Positions 47,633 to 59,294 of a stretch of DNA of 64,000 nt are shown here, piece by piece. Both the position numbers and the translations under genes were made by a program. This DNA comes from Stromatinia cepivora (taxonomy: Eukaryota > Ascomycota > Leotiomycetes > Helotiales > Sclerotiniaceae). The notes under the pieces are model-generated. The model did no database searches, was not told where the DNA came from, and saw only the letters and a list, made by a program, of their open reading frames with translations. The DNA lies in assembly GCA_014898415.1 (NCBI GenBank), contig RCTD01000025.1:868001-932000 (forward strand), written 5' to 3'. Position 1 is the stretch's first letter; every line of letters starts with the position of its first letter.

Positions 47633-49515
47633 CTATTCCAGGTCCACGGTTGCGCTTTTTGACTCCTTTCGAAACAGCCATCCGCCAGTGAAAAATAGCT
47701 ATTATATCGTCAGTAAAGTTTTCTTGACGCGCTATAGATAAAAGTGGACAGAAGGGCAAAGCAGAAGGAAGAAGCTCTGTACTTACACATGGAATTGCCC
47801 CAGTGAGTGAAAATATACCCATAGCTAGACTCATAGTCTTCCATCCATATTGTGTAATCAACGCTCCGGCAAATACTGGGCCAAATATGGTAGCAGCAGC
47901 CATAGAACAATTGAAAAGGGCATAAGCCTGGGCATAAGCCCCGCTAGGACCGAATTTGCCTGGATTTTCGATCCCGATTTCTCCAACGACTGAGGAAAGA
48001 TCGGCCGCAACGGGTGCTACGATAAGAATAAGTGTACAACCTAGAAATCAAATTTAGCGGGTGATCAGAAGCTAGTGTAAGGAAAATTTGAGTCAAGTGA
48101 GTCTCATACCGCATATAAACAATAGGACGCATAGCAGAATTTTCTGCTCAGCAGTATCATTATCAACAAGTCGCAAAAGTATCAATGGCACTGCTGTCAA
48201 AGTACATCCAACAACGGCAATCCAACGAGGACCTAGATGGTCGGAGAGTGTACCGACGAGTGGACCTGCAAGTCCAGGGACGGCTAAGCACAGAAATATG
48301 AGCCCCGCTGCAAGAGAAGTCCAATGAAAAGTTTCCTTGACGAACAATGCGAGAACGCTGTCAAATGTGGCGAGAATCGAAACGTTAACAAAGATGCCAT
48401 ATATAGCGGCAACAACTCGTGGCGAACCGAGCAAGGTCACGACTGGTGGAAGGGTCCAAGCTTTGGAGTTTTGGTTGATGTTTTGAATCTTCTTTGGGAG
48501 GAGAGCGCTAGATTCATCGTAGTTGGGTATACCAAGTCCAGGAGGTGTAGAATTCGCAGTATTCGAAGACTCATTCCAGCTGTTAATGCTCTCTGGGCTG
48601 TTACTTCGATCCTCATGTTCGGCAGGGGAAGTATGAACGCTGCCGTTGCCATCAACAGTGGGCACTATTAGATTACTTTCCAGGTATCTTTTGGCTGTCC
48701 GTTTCTCGATCATCAACATGCGCAGTAGGATATCAATAACAATGAGTCCAGCAGCCATACCGAACACAGCCATATAACCGGCCTTGTCATAGACGATACC
48801 CCCAAGCAAAGGTGAGATAATGAGACCGACACTGGAACACGATAAAGCTGTGCCCATCCATTGTCCAATATTTTCACTTCCAACAGTATCGACCAACAGT
48901 GCGAGCCCAACGGTGTATACAATCGCAGCCGAGAATCCTTGGAACATTCTGCTAACGACAAGAAGCCATGCCCTCTTCGCCAATCCAAAAAGAAGAGTCG
49001 CAGCTGCTAGGATGAATAACCCAACGAAGTAAGTGATGGATCTATCGGTAGTGTGATCTGCGAGCCATCCACAGATTGGAGATCCAATTATAATAGCAGC
49101 ACCGAAGACAGCGAATATGAAAGACGTCCACCATTGGACTATTTTTGATCAGTGAATGATCAAGTCTCGACATTTCCCACGTACCTTCTTCTTCTGGCAC
49201 ACCCGATCGCTCTTGTAGACTGAATGGAAGAACGGGAACCACCTGTTTATTGTTAATATAACACTCAGTATAGTTTCAGCCACCCGCTTCTTCGAATTAT
49301 ATGTATAGATGGTATAAACGGGATGCTTACAACACCATAAAGGAAAGCATCCTAAGCCATGTTAGATAGACACCGGAGAAAAGACCATTTGACGAGCTTA
49401 CAGTGAATATGGCACAGCACACCGTGGTGAGAATAAACCAGTCAGAGGATCGATATTCAAGGAGCCATGGCAGCTTTTGAGACTTGGAACTTGCTCTCTC
49501 GATGTCGGCTGTCAT
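47633..49515 (-). CDS. Major facilitator superfamily transporter (DHA1-like, 12 TM)
   Basis: Proton-driven drug or metabolite exporter by family. Exons 49402-49515, 49331-49351, 49185-49242, 48110-49138, 47787-48040 and 47633-47698 give 513 residues. The second exon is a 21-nt microexon encoding DAFLYGV, which completes TM1 (FTDAFLYGVVVPVLPFSL). Motif A reads GWLADHTTDRS in loop 2-3, and motif C-like GLIISPLLGGIVYD follows in TM5. A roughly 100-residue Ser/Asn-rich central loop separates the two six-helix halves, and GPLVGTLSDHLGPRW repeats motif A in the second half. The layout resembles fungal relatives of vesicular amine transporters. It is divergent from the alcohol dehydrogenase, sharing a 0.72-kb promoter. 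As an exporter it could serve the neighbouring biosynthetic genes (inference). Confidence 0.9.
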
Positions 49516-50233
49516 CTTTCCAAATTTCCGGTTCCAAAGAGTGTCGTTTGATGGAATGATTTAGTATAAACAGCTAAAGAAACAAATTGCCAAGGTTGAA
49601 AGTGGCCATCATTTTCTCACAAGTAGAAATAGACACGTTTGCCTCAAACTTACATCATCACATCTATTTCCAAACCAATCATCTTGATCTCGGGCTCACA
49701 TCTTGGCTCAATTCACTTGCCTCTTTCATTCGTGCCTTTTCAGCTCACCACTAGCTCGGGCTGATGATCTAACGAAGTATATTATAATGAAACACTGGTC
49801 CCCATGATAAAAACCTAAGCGATATCTGGTGGAACCTTCTGATCTATTTGTGTGATCGGCGACAGTGTTCATGGCTTAATTGATTAAGGGTAGGAGGCTT
49901 CGCTTGGTTCAATGCAGCGCACACAGGAAATAAACTACAAAACACAGCAAGCACAGCAGAAGGGACGGAAATTATCAATTGTGGGGTATGGCTTGTCACC
50001 ATACCATTGCTTACTTGGGATAATCATTAGTCTTGTGCATTTAAATGAGTGACTTACATGAGCCGTCCGGTACAAGTGACCAATTTGGGAACACCGACAT
50101 TTTGATGTCCCATTTAAGTATGTCGATACAGTATCATTATTCCCTACCCAGCTATCTCTTCAGTCGCGTTTTCACGATACTCGACCTTTGAGCGCACATA
50201 TCACCTGAAAACAAATCCACAAATCGGATAAAT
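49516..50233. promoter_or_regulatory. Divergent promoter, MFS transporter / alcohol dehydrogenase
   Basis: 718 bases between divergent start codons. No zinc-cluster binding palindrome could be identified with confidence. The shared promoter implies coregulation of transporter and dehydrogenase. Confidence 0.45.
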
Positions 50234-51421
50234 ATGGGAGACCAGACGATCATTTCTGACCTTACTTTCAAAGGATGGATGGCGTTTGACAAAAAAGCCA
50301 TAATCGATGGGTTGAAACTAACACCTTTCCAACCGAAGAAATGGGAAGAGACCGACATAGATGTCAAAGTTACTCACTGTGGTCTCTGCGCAAGTGATAT
50401 GCATACTTTGCGAAGTGGATGGGTAAGAAATTGTACCCCTACTTTGACTCTCAATCTCACATTTTATTGACTAGGGACCTACCAATTATCCATGCTGTGC
50501 CGGGCATGAGACTGTGGGAGAGGTAATCCGAGTAGGGGAAGCAGTCGAGCGAAACATTGCGTTGGTTTATCCATTAAACACATGGAATTCTGTCCGCTAA
50601 CAGAGAACAGAATTGGTGACCGGGTAGGAATTGGCCCTATAATTCACGTCTGTGCCCAGAAAGATTGCCTAGAATGTAGCCAAGGGATGCCAAACTATTG
50701 TCCACGGAAAGTTGCTGCATACGATGGTTATCTCCCCGATGGCAGCAAGACCTTCGGTGGTTTTGCAAATTACTGTCGAGTTCCGGGCGCCGCTGCCATT
50801 CGTATCCCCCAGGCACTAAGCAGCGCAGCAGCAGCACCGTTGCTATGTGCTGGCATTACCACCTTCGTTCCACTAGCGGAACATAAAGGAGAAGGAAAGC
50901 GAGTTGGAGTAATTGGTATTGGAGGTTTGGGGCACTTCGCAATCATGTTTGCAAGGGCTTTGAAGTTTCAGCATGTTGTTGCAATTTCACGAAGTGAGAG
51001 CAAACGTGGCGACGCCATCAAGCTGGGTGCAGGAAGCTACATAGCCACTGAAAAGGAAACAGATTGGGCAGAGAAGCATGCAAAGTCGCTCGACGTGATT
51101 ATTTGTACTGTGTCATCCGCTGACATGCCACTAAACAAATATCTGGGTCTGCTCAGGACAGGAGGACATTTCTGCCAAGTTGGTTTGCCAGACGATCCTA
51201 TGCCGCCGCTTGAAATATTTGGGCTGGTTGAGCGGAAGATCTCAATTCATTTCAATGATATAGGCTCAGTCAAGGAGACAGAAGAACTGTTGGAATTTGT
51301 GGCGAGGGAACAGATTCAGCCATGGGTTGAGACGCGAAAGATGAGTGATGTGAACAATGTTCTGAAGGAGATGGAAGCTGGAGATGCAAGATACCGATAT
51401 GTTTTGGTAAACGATGCTTGA
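50234..51421 (+). CDS. Zinc-dependent medium-chain alcohol dehydrogenase (CAD/ADH6-like)
   Basis: NADP(H)-preferring dehydrogenase of the cinnamyl alcohol dehydrogenase type, interconverting alcohols and aldehydes. Exons 50234-50422, 50475-50560 and 50611-51421 give 361 residues. Catalytic zinc ligands are in HCGLCASD and AGHETVGEV, followed by the structural-zinc cysteines CAQKDCLECSQGMPNYC. The nucleotide fold is VGVIGIGGLGHFAIMFA, and SRSESKRGDAIKLGA follows, where the Ser/Arg in the loop favours NADP. The second intron (50561-50610) begins with a weak donor GTTGGT but has a good branch point (GCTAAC) and is needed to reach IGDRVGIGP. It is divergent from the MFS gene and convergent with the P5C reductase 325 bases away. 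Confidence 0.95.
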
Positions 51422-51746
51422 ACCGACTCAGAAGGCCAAGGAAGGATTGGGCAATTTCTACAAGACGGGAAATTTCATTGTCCGTCCTTGCTGTAGGAAA
51501 TGAAAAGGCATATGCATGAAAGTTGGAGAATAAAAACATCCAATAACTCCCTTTCACCGCCTGATTCTGCCACATATCACGTGTATGACTCAATTTCCTA
51601 ACATCACAAACATCACAACAAAACAAACTCTTCGTTCGTTATTTTCCGTATTGATTGACATGACATTAGAACCTCTCCAAATCCGCCTTCAAATTCGAAT
51701 AAAAAAAATCAATGGCCTCACGCTATGAATATTGGAGCCGGTAAAC
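51422..51746. other. Convergent 3' region, dehydrogenase / P5C reductase
   Basis: 325 bases with two 3' UTRs. Nothing else seen. Confidence 0.5.
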
Positions 51747-52764
51747 CTATTTTCTCGCCTGAGTTCCTAATCCTTCAGCGGCTTCTTTGCACTTAATCAG
51801 AGCACCTGCCACAACAGCTCTCACGTTTCCTTGTTCAAGCGCTAGTACGCCCCTGATGGTCGAGCCACCTGGAGTGGTAATGTTCTCCTTCACAGAAGCT
51901 GGATGTTCTCCAGCCAGCACCAACGCCGCACATCCTTTCATAGATTGTGCTGCCATGAACGTAGCATCCTTTCTGGTCAGCCCAAGTGTGACAGCGCCGT
52001 CAATCAAGGCATCGAGAATAACCGCGAAGAATGCAGGTGTTGATGCACCCAATGCTGTACATGTATCGAAGTTGGAAGCGGAGATGTGTTTAACCTTGCC
52101 GATTGATTCAAACAGCCAATCAATTGCAAGTAGATGGCTGGCTGACGTTGCTTCCGGGGCTTCGATGACGGTGATTGACTCACGGACAAATGAGGCGGTG
52201 TTTGGCATTGCTCGAGCAATTGTGGCGGGATAATAGCTCTTACCCCCTACAGACTGAAGTACGGATTCGATATCCGGAATTGTGACGCCCGCAAGTAGGC
52301 TAACGAGGACCTTGTCTTGTAGCTGGGATCTGATAATGGTGGTGGCTAGACAACTCCGTATATCACCGGGCTGACAAGCTAGGACTATCACATCGGCTTC
52401 GCGAAGAGGAGCACGTTGATCGCCGTGGTAGATTGCTACTTCTGTGTCAAAAGCAGAAAGTGCACATTCCAAGCGTGCAGCAGAAGGGGCGCTCCGGACA
52501 CAAGCTATGAAATTGCTTGGGACATGGGATTGATCTAAATTCGGACGAGCTAAGTTGGATTTCTTGCTCTCTTCGATGCTGGTCAGTATTCCGCACAAGA
52601 GAGCAGTTCCAAGGCTACCTAGAAGAAGTTAACTCTCGAGTTCTAGCTCGACGCCAGTGGCATTTTTAGAGTAGATCCGTACCACATCCCAGGATTGCTA
52701 GTGTTTTCGATGCACGAATCCCATTATGAAAAGTCTTATTCGGGGTTTTCTGTGATTCGGACAT
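51747..52764 (-). CDS. Pyrroline-5-carboxylate reductase family enzyme
   Basis: NAD(P)H-dependent reductase of cyclic imines; the housekeeping reaction makes proline from pyrroline-5-carboxylate. Exons 52683-52764 and 51747-52618 give 317 residues, about 30 more than yeast Pro3. The Rossmann start is LAILGCGSLGTALLCGIL, where most P5CRs have GCGTMG or GGGNMA. Conserved catalytic and dimer motifs are RAMPNTASFVRESITVI, GASTPAFFAVILDALIDGAV, QSMKGCAALVL and TTPGGSTIRGVLALEQGNVR. The variant Rossmann loop and longer middle suggest a divergent paralogue rather than Pro3. It sits between a zinc dehydrogenase and an NRPS-like gene, a context that recalls methylproline pathways. The alternative is that it is simply the only proline enzyme of the genome. 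Confidence 0.93.
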
Positions 52765-55169
52765 TTCAAAAGCATTTCTTAAACTAAAAAATAGATCAAG
52801 CTGCTCCGGTGCAGGTCCGGAAATGTCTTTCCTAAATACATTTATTGTTTTTCGTGTCCCAATAATATTTAGTCGTGCAGCTCATGTGTGAGTTACTCAA
52901 TTCTCTCGGCCTTTCCAATCCGGACGGAGAATTAGCATTTTCTCTTATTAATCTTAAATTAAGCTGTGGTTGTCCGACAAGAGTATGCGAGAATGATACC
53001 ATAGATGCTGAGAGCTATTGGATGCGTCTGCAGAAATCCCTTATTCTCATATTATATTGGCTCTACATGGCATGCGTTGTGCAGGTGCTTCCGTGCTTCC
53101 GTGCTTGTTAGTACATCGTGGCATTTAGCCACAAGAGCTCGGTTTGGCGTGTGGCACAAAGGTTGATGCATAGCCGAATCGGAATTGTATGTAGTATGTG
53201 GTGTAAAAGGTGGCTGGCTACCTTTTTTCCCCGTGTTGTACAAAAGCATTGACTAGAGAGCCCCGATAAGACGCAGCTTTCTTTAACGTCACAGTTCGCA
53301 TGGATTGCCAAATCTTGTAACAATAGCATTTTACTTGTTTCACTGGCCTTTGACCTGCATGTCCCGAAAGCAATCCATACTACATGGAAGTTTATTATCG
53401 AGAACCGGATAATCAATATTGGCTTACACTATCTGCAGTTGAATTTTTCTAAGGAAATTCCTTCGAGTCTAGTGTTTCTAATAATTCGGAGTAGTCTAGA
53501 TCTAAAAAGTTATAAAAGTAAATATATTAGCTTGATATTTTAGTAACTCTGATATTCTGAATATATTAAGAGCATAAATACTTCTTTAAAATTATCTTTA
53601 GCTCGAGTCATTAAAAAAAAAAAGTTTGATAATTATTAGTACTGGTGATCAATATATTTGAAAAAATTCGATATCTCAATCAGAAAAATCTTCATTTCTA
53701 CATACCCCTATTATTTTCTCAAATATTTCTTAAATATATTAGCCTCACTCAAATATACCCAAATATATATTAAGCCCAATATTTCAGAAAATCGATCCGA
53801 ACGGACCCTTATTCACTTATACTATCTTTTAGTTTTGTTATATAGGAGACAAAACTAGCTTTCTCTTATAGATTTAAGTTATTCTGTTCTTAAAATAATC
53901 AACTTTATAATAAATACATCTTATAATCTTCTAATTCTAGTATCTTATTAATCTCAGATATTCAAGCGATAATTTGATTTTAATTTGTAAGCTATAATAT
54001 ATTCGCTTCTATATAAAAGTCATCAAACTAAACTAGGGGTAAATAAGCGGGAGCGATTTAAGTTTCCCGGGCCTCGTTATCGTATTTCCTCATATTCCCC
54101 TCTCCAATCAAGCGTTTTAGGCTCTCTCTATATTTCCAAGACATATTTGGAGAGCGCCTCACGTCACAAGTACCGGGATGTAGTGCCGGGGTGTGATACA
54201 GGGGACGGAAAGACGCCGGATCGACCAAGAAAAGATAGACGAGTCCGCCAATCTAACCCCTCAGAACGGTAGAGAGCCAATCAAGAAAGTTCATCTAGCC
54301 AGCCAATCTGAGCTATGCGGAGTATACTGCTAGGGTCATCGAAAATCAGAGCTAAATTGATGCAGATGCAGTGCAGACGCAGATAAAGTATGACATGCAG
54401 ATCTCCTTCTTGCGGGTGTGTATATCTCATGGCACCGCAGGGTAAATCAATAGTTTCAAATCTTCGGAATATTTTGGTAAGTTACATATCGGATCTTTGA
54501 TAAATTAATTTAAATCTTGTGAGATGAGGGAAATATTACATCGTCAATGTAACCTCTGCTGCGCTGCAAATGCAGTCGAAAGGAGAATAAGATGCATATC
54601 AAGTCACAACTTACTTAAACTTGGCTTTGAAATGGCGGAACACAAGATTATGTCATAGAATGATCGTATCTAGCTGCATAGTTGCAGCCCCGAGAGACTT
54701 CAGAAGCTGAAAGCGGTTGCAAGTTGACTTAGAACCCTAGTTCTCTCGGATGCGAGAATGTTGAAGCTTCGTGCCCAGGATTCGCAATAGTCGGGAGTCC
54801 GAATTGCAGCTAAAATCTATTCGAAGACTACCAATGCTCAAAACCGATGTAAATTTCCGAATATATTCGAAAATCCCTCATTATCGAACTGCAGTACGGT
54901 ACGTACTATTGGATACCCTGCTCGTAACAATGCAGGAAGATACAATTACAATTCAGATAAGTCAACTGGGACATTTGTGACCTGTATGATGTAGTTTAAG
55001 ACTCGGGATGATAGGGGGTATCAGCCGTATCTCAACAGGCCATCCATGATTCCCTGAGAATGCACTTGAGATTTCTGGTATATATGCGTAGAATCCATTG
55101 GTATCCAATCAATCGCACCGTATCACTATTTCCAGGCTTTGGTTTCCTCCCCTATGAAACCCTTATAAA
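52765..55169. promoter_or_regulatory. Large divergent intergenic region with AT-rich island
   Basis: 2.4 kb between the P5CR and NRPS-like starts. An AT-rich stretch (about 53440-54030) with dense TpA steps and stops in all frames may be a RIP-degraded repeat fragment, but no element motif is readable. Normal composition resumes after 54040. TTATAAAA at 55163-55170 abuts the NRPS start codon. Confidence 0.5.
53440..54030. repeat. AT-rich island, possible RIP-degraded repeat
   Basis: About 590 bases of very AT-rich DNA with many tata, atatatt and aaatata words, unlike the flanks. Its length and composition resemble the retroelement at 9-13.7 kb, but I could not read any protein motif in it, so its origin is open. 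Confidence 0.45.
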
Positions 55170-58100
55170 ATGTCTGACATGATGAGTTGGCAAGCCCAAG
55201 CTTGTTTCTTTCCTATCCTCGATGCTTTTCTCGATTCTTCATCAACAGAAAGATGTTGGCAAACAATAGAAGTCCCAAGTCGCAGCATCGAACATTTGGA
55301 TCGATTCTGTAATGAACATGAAGTGTCTCCGTTGACGTTCTTCAAGCTTGCGTGGGCGCTCGTGCTTCAATGTTACGCAGGATGTAACTCTCCGTCTTTT
55401 GGTTACTTGAAACTGTCGCCGTCTGAACTGGGTGCAGATTCAGAGTTATCTTGTGGTCTTGTCTACACCCGAGATTGCCATATCGAACTTGAGGAGGCGG
55501 GTAGAGTGATTGAAGTCCTACGAGCTATTCAATCAAAAGAGGAAAATGGTGCTTCTCATTTGCTGCCTGCGTCTGGCAACAAGAGTGCGGATACAGTCTT
55601 ATATAATACTGCTTTGCAATTTCAAGAAGTGGATAGTGCGGGGAGCTTTAATTCTATTCCAGGGGGTAGTGATGTTCAAACTGTGCCAGACAATCATGTA
55701 AGTACAGAAAGAGAGCCGGTTGGATATCATGACTAACGCGACATCCAGATTGAGATACTACTCGATATAAGATTCGATAGTAATTCCACTGGGCACGCAT
55801 ATCTACAGCACCTCCCGACAAAATTGTCCACCATTGCGGCAACAAATGTAGCCCACACATGTGCCAAAGCCATTGAAAGTATCCTGAATGATCCTTTCCA
55901 ACGCATAGATAACCTCGATCTCATCACGAAGCGAGATTTGCAACAATTGCGGGGATGGGAAGCCGATTTTCCTGAGAGGATAGATGTATGCGTACATGAT
56001 CTTGTGTTGCGACACGCAATATCAACGCCAAATTATCCCGCAATTTGCTCCTGGGATGGACAATTAACCTACCAAGAATTGGAAAAAGTAACTTCGACCT
56101 TGGCGTGTCATTTTCTCGATCATGGGGTTGGGCCAGAGATACTTGTGCCGATTTGCTTCGAAAAGTCCTTGTATGCAATATTGACTATGCTTGCAATTTT
56201 AAGAGCTGGGGGAGCATTCGTTCCATTAGATCCGTCTCAACCCAAAGAGCGACTAGAGGCCATCATCAGAAAGACAAATGCAAAATTGGTTATTACATCG
56301 CCGCAAATCGCACCGAAGTTCAGCGACATGACAAAACAAATCATCAGCGTCTCGGATGCTCTCCTTACATCCCTCCGCGGATCTCTTCAGGATCGCTCAT
56401 TGATCCGGGCCAAGCCATACAATGCGGCCTTTGTTCTGTTTACCTCTGGGAGTACTGGTGAGCCCAAAGGGATTGTTCAGGAACATAGCTCCGTGTCCAC
56501 AAGTTCGCTCGCCCATGGCAAAGTCTTCGGGTGGAGTCCCAGATCTCGTGTGCTTCAATATGCTGCATATACCTTCGACGTAAGTATGATGGATATCTTC
56601 ACTACGCTCATTTACGGAGGATGCGTGTGTACTCCCTCTGAAGAAGACCGCCGAAGCAATATTATTGGTATCATGAATACGATGCAAGTTAACTGGGTGC
56701 TCTTTACCCCATCTGTAGCGAATTTGATATCGCCTGAAGATGTGCCATGTCTTGAAACTTTGACACTTGGTGGGGAAGCGGTCACACAGGAGAATGTGAT
56801 TCGATGGGCTCATGCTGTAACCCTCTATAACTGTTACGGACCTGCGGAATCCTCTCCCACAACGGCCAACTTACTAGGGCCTAATTCCAGAGGTTCAACC
56901 ATTGGGCGAGAATTCGGATCCGCCCTGTGCTGGCTGGTGGATCCAAAAGATCACGATCGCCTCGTTCCGATCGGTGCAGTAGGAGAGTTGCTTGTTGAAG
57001 GACCGACACTGGCTCGCGGCTATATCGGAGATATGGACAAAACCAAAGCTGCATTTATCAAAAACCCAAGATGGCCGCCCGAAATCTTGGCAACAAGAAC
57101 CCGACGCTTCTACAAGACGGGAGATCTTGTACGGTATAATTCGGACGGATCTCTAGACTTTGTGGGGAGAAAAGATTTCCAAGTGAAAATTCGGGGTCAG
57201 CGAGTTGAGCTTGGAGATGTTGAATATCATCTCTCGACTTATCCCGGTGTTGCGCTGTCCATGGCTTCAAGTCCTAAGGCCGGGGCTTTTGCAAAATCTC
57301 TTGTGGCAATAGTCCAAATCCGTGATACAAATTTGGAGCCTGCTTCAGCAACAAATATCCTCTCATTGATCAGCAATAATCAGCTAACAACATCAGGCTT
57401 CAGTATTGCCAAGCTTGAACAATTTTTGAAAACCAAACTGCCGATATACGTGGTACCGACTCATTGGTTTGCCGTAGAACAGATCCCACTTTCTGTTTCT
57501 GGGAAGATTAATCGCAAGGTTGTAGAATTCTGGCTTACGCAATTGAGTCGCGATTCAGCAAATTCGATCCTAACAAATGGACTTTCAAACGGTCCTACCA
57601 ATGGGGCCATCAACGGAGCCATCAGTGGGAAAACCAACGGTCATACCAATGGCCAAAACCGCACTACCCTATCCAAAGAGAACATAATTAGTTTCAAAAT
57701 ATCCAGCAAACTTGCCTCGCTCGTATACCACAGCGATCACCAAGCCAAATCAAAGCTGATCGGTCAGGACATCACGTTAACAGCAATTGGTCTCGATTCC
57801 ATTCAAATCATCAGTCTGATAATGTTCATTAAGCAAGAATTTACCGTCAAGCTTCATATCAGTGTGCTGCTGCATCCAAAAGCAACAATTAGAAGTGTCA
57901 CACAATATATCGAAGAGCTTAGAGCTGTGGGAATAAGCCAAAGTGGTGTTGAAAGGTCTGTTGATCTTAGAATGGAACTTCAGATGTATAAACAGCAGAT
58001 GGATAAGTGGGGGAGAGGCCCTTCCATACAGAATGTATTTTTGACGGGTGGCACTGGCTTTCTGGGATCCCAGATTTTGTTTCAACTCTGCACTCGAAGA

Positions 58101-59144
58101 GATATCGAAAAGGTCATGGTACATGTGCGTGCAAAGAATCTAAAAGATGGTCTGCAGCGAGTAAAGAAGATGGCAGTGCAAGCAGGATGGTGGTCAGATT
58201 CGTTTCTTGAAAAGATAGAAGTGTGGCTTGGAGATCTCGGAAAACGTCGCCTCGGTTTGAACTCCGATCAATGGGATTGCCTGGCCGGAAAGTCGCTCTT
58301 TTCTCGACGAATACATGCCATTATCCACTGTGGAGCAAAAGTGCATTGGAACAGCGACTTCTCATCTCTAAAAATGGCAAATGTCGATTCAACTTGGAGC
58401 CTCTTGAATATCATGAACGAAACACCATCTGTACTGAAATTTGTGTATATATCAGGAGGCTATAATGGCCCATCGCTAGCAGAGAAGAATCTCCACATGG
58501 ACGATGATCACATTAACAACGTTCTTCCCACGGAATACGCCAAAACAAAATTTATCTCACAACTTCTCGTGCAAGAGTACTCACAGACCAGTATTCAGAA
58601 TCACAACCGGGTATTCGTAGTAAAGCCTAGCTTTATCATTGGCACACCCCACCAGGGTATTGCTAATACCGATGATTTTATCTGGAGACTTGTGGCGAGT
58701 TGCATAGAGATTGGGAGTTTTAATGAGGCAGACGCTGATTCCTGGCTCTTCATCTCTGATGTCGACAATGTAGCCAGAGCTGTGTTGGATTGCTGTGATA
58801 CCAAACAGAATGATTCGCCCGATCCTGTTGTTGGAATCATTGAGGGTCTCCCCGTTCGTGAATTCTGGTCTATTTTGGGAAGAGATTTCGGTTACATTAT
58901 TGAGCCATTAGGGCAGGATGAATGGCTGGATGCTATCTACGCCAACATCGACTCCAAGCATGAGAGCCATCCTCTATGGCCACTAATCCATAATCTCGAG
59001 AAGGAACATGGAAAAATGGGTATGCCTATGGATAAAATACTACAAGAGCTGAAAGTCGGCACTCCTTCGTCAAGAGTAGAAGCTGCTATTCGCAAGAATG
59101 TCGAGTATTTGCGTGGGATTGGCTTTCTACCAATAGCAAAATGA
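55170..59144 (+). CDS. NRPS-like enzyme: degenerate C - adenylation - carrier - thioester reductase
   Basis: Single-module enzyme that should activate an amino or carboxylic acid as AMP ester, load it on its carrier and release it reductively. Exons 55170-55697 and 55749-59144 give 1307 residues. Residues 1 to about 230 resemble the C-terminal half of a condensation domain (LDRFCNEHEVSPLTFFKLAW) with no HHxxxDG motif. Adenylation follows (about 255-780): LFTSGSTGEPKG near 405, YAAYTFDVSMMDIF, YNCYGPAESSPTT, YKTGDLVRYNSDGSLDFVGR and PLSVSGKINRK. After an Asn/Gly-rich linker comes the carrier site LTAIGLDSIQ (Ser about 860), then the reductase with FLTGGTGFLGSQ near 940 and the catalytic TEYAKTKF near 1105. 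A TTATAAAA box overlaps the start codon, so the transcript and start need checking. The substrate cannot be deduced safely by eye. Confidence 0.93.
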
Positions 59145-59294
59145 GCATTGATATAGTCTATAGAATAAGACGTAATAGTATTAATTTATCATATTGAAGT
59201 TGACTCCATACTGCGATCTTACTTTTCTGCAAATATTTGACACGTTTTTTCCACAGTTGCCTTCATTTCCCAGCACTATGTGGGTCTAGGAAGT

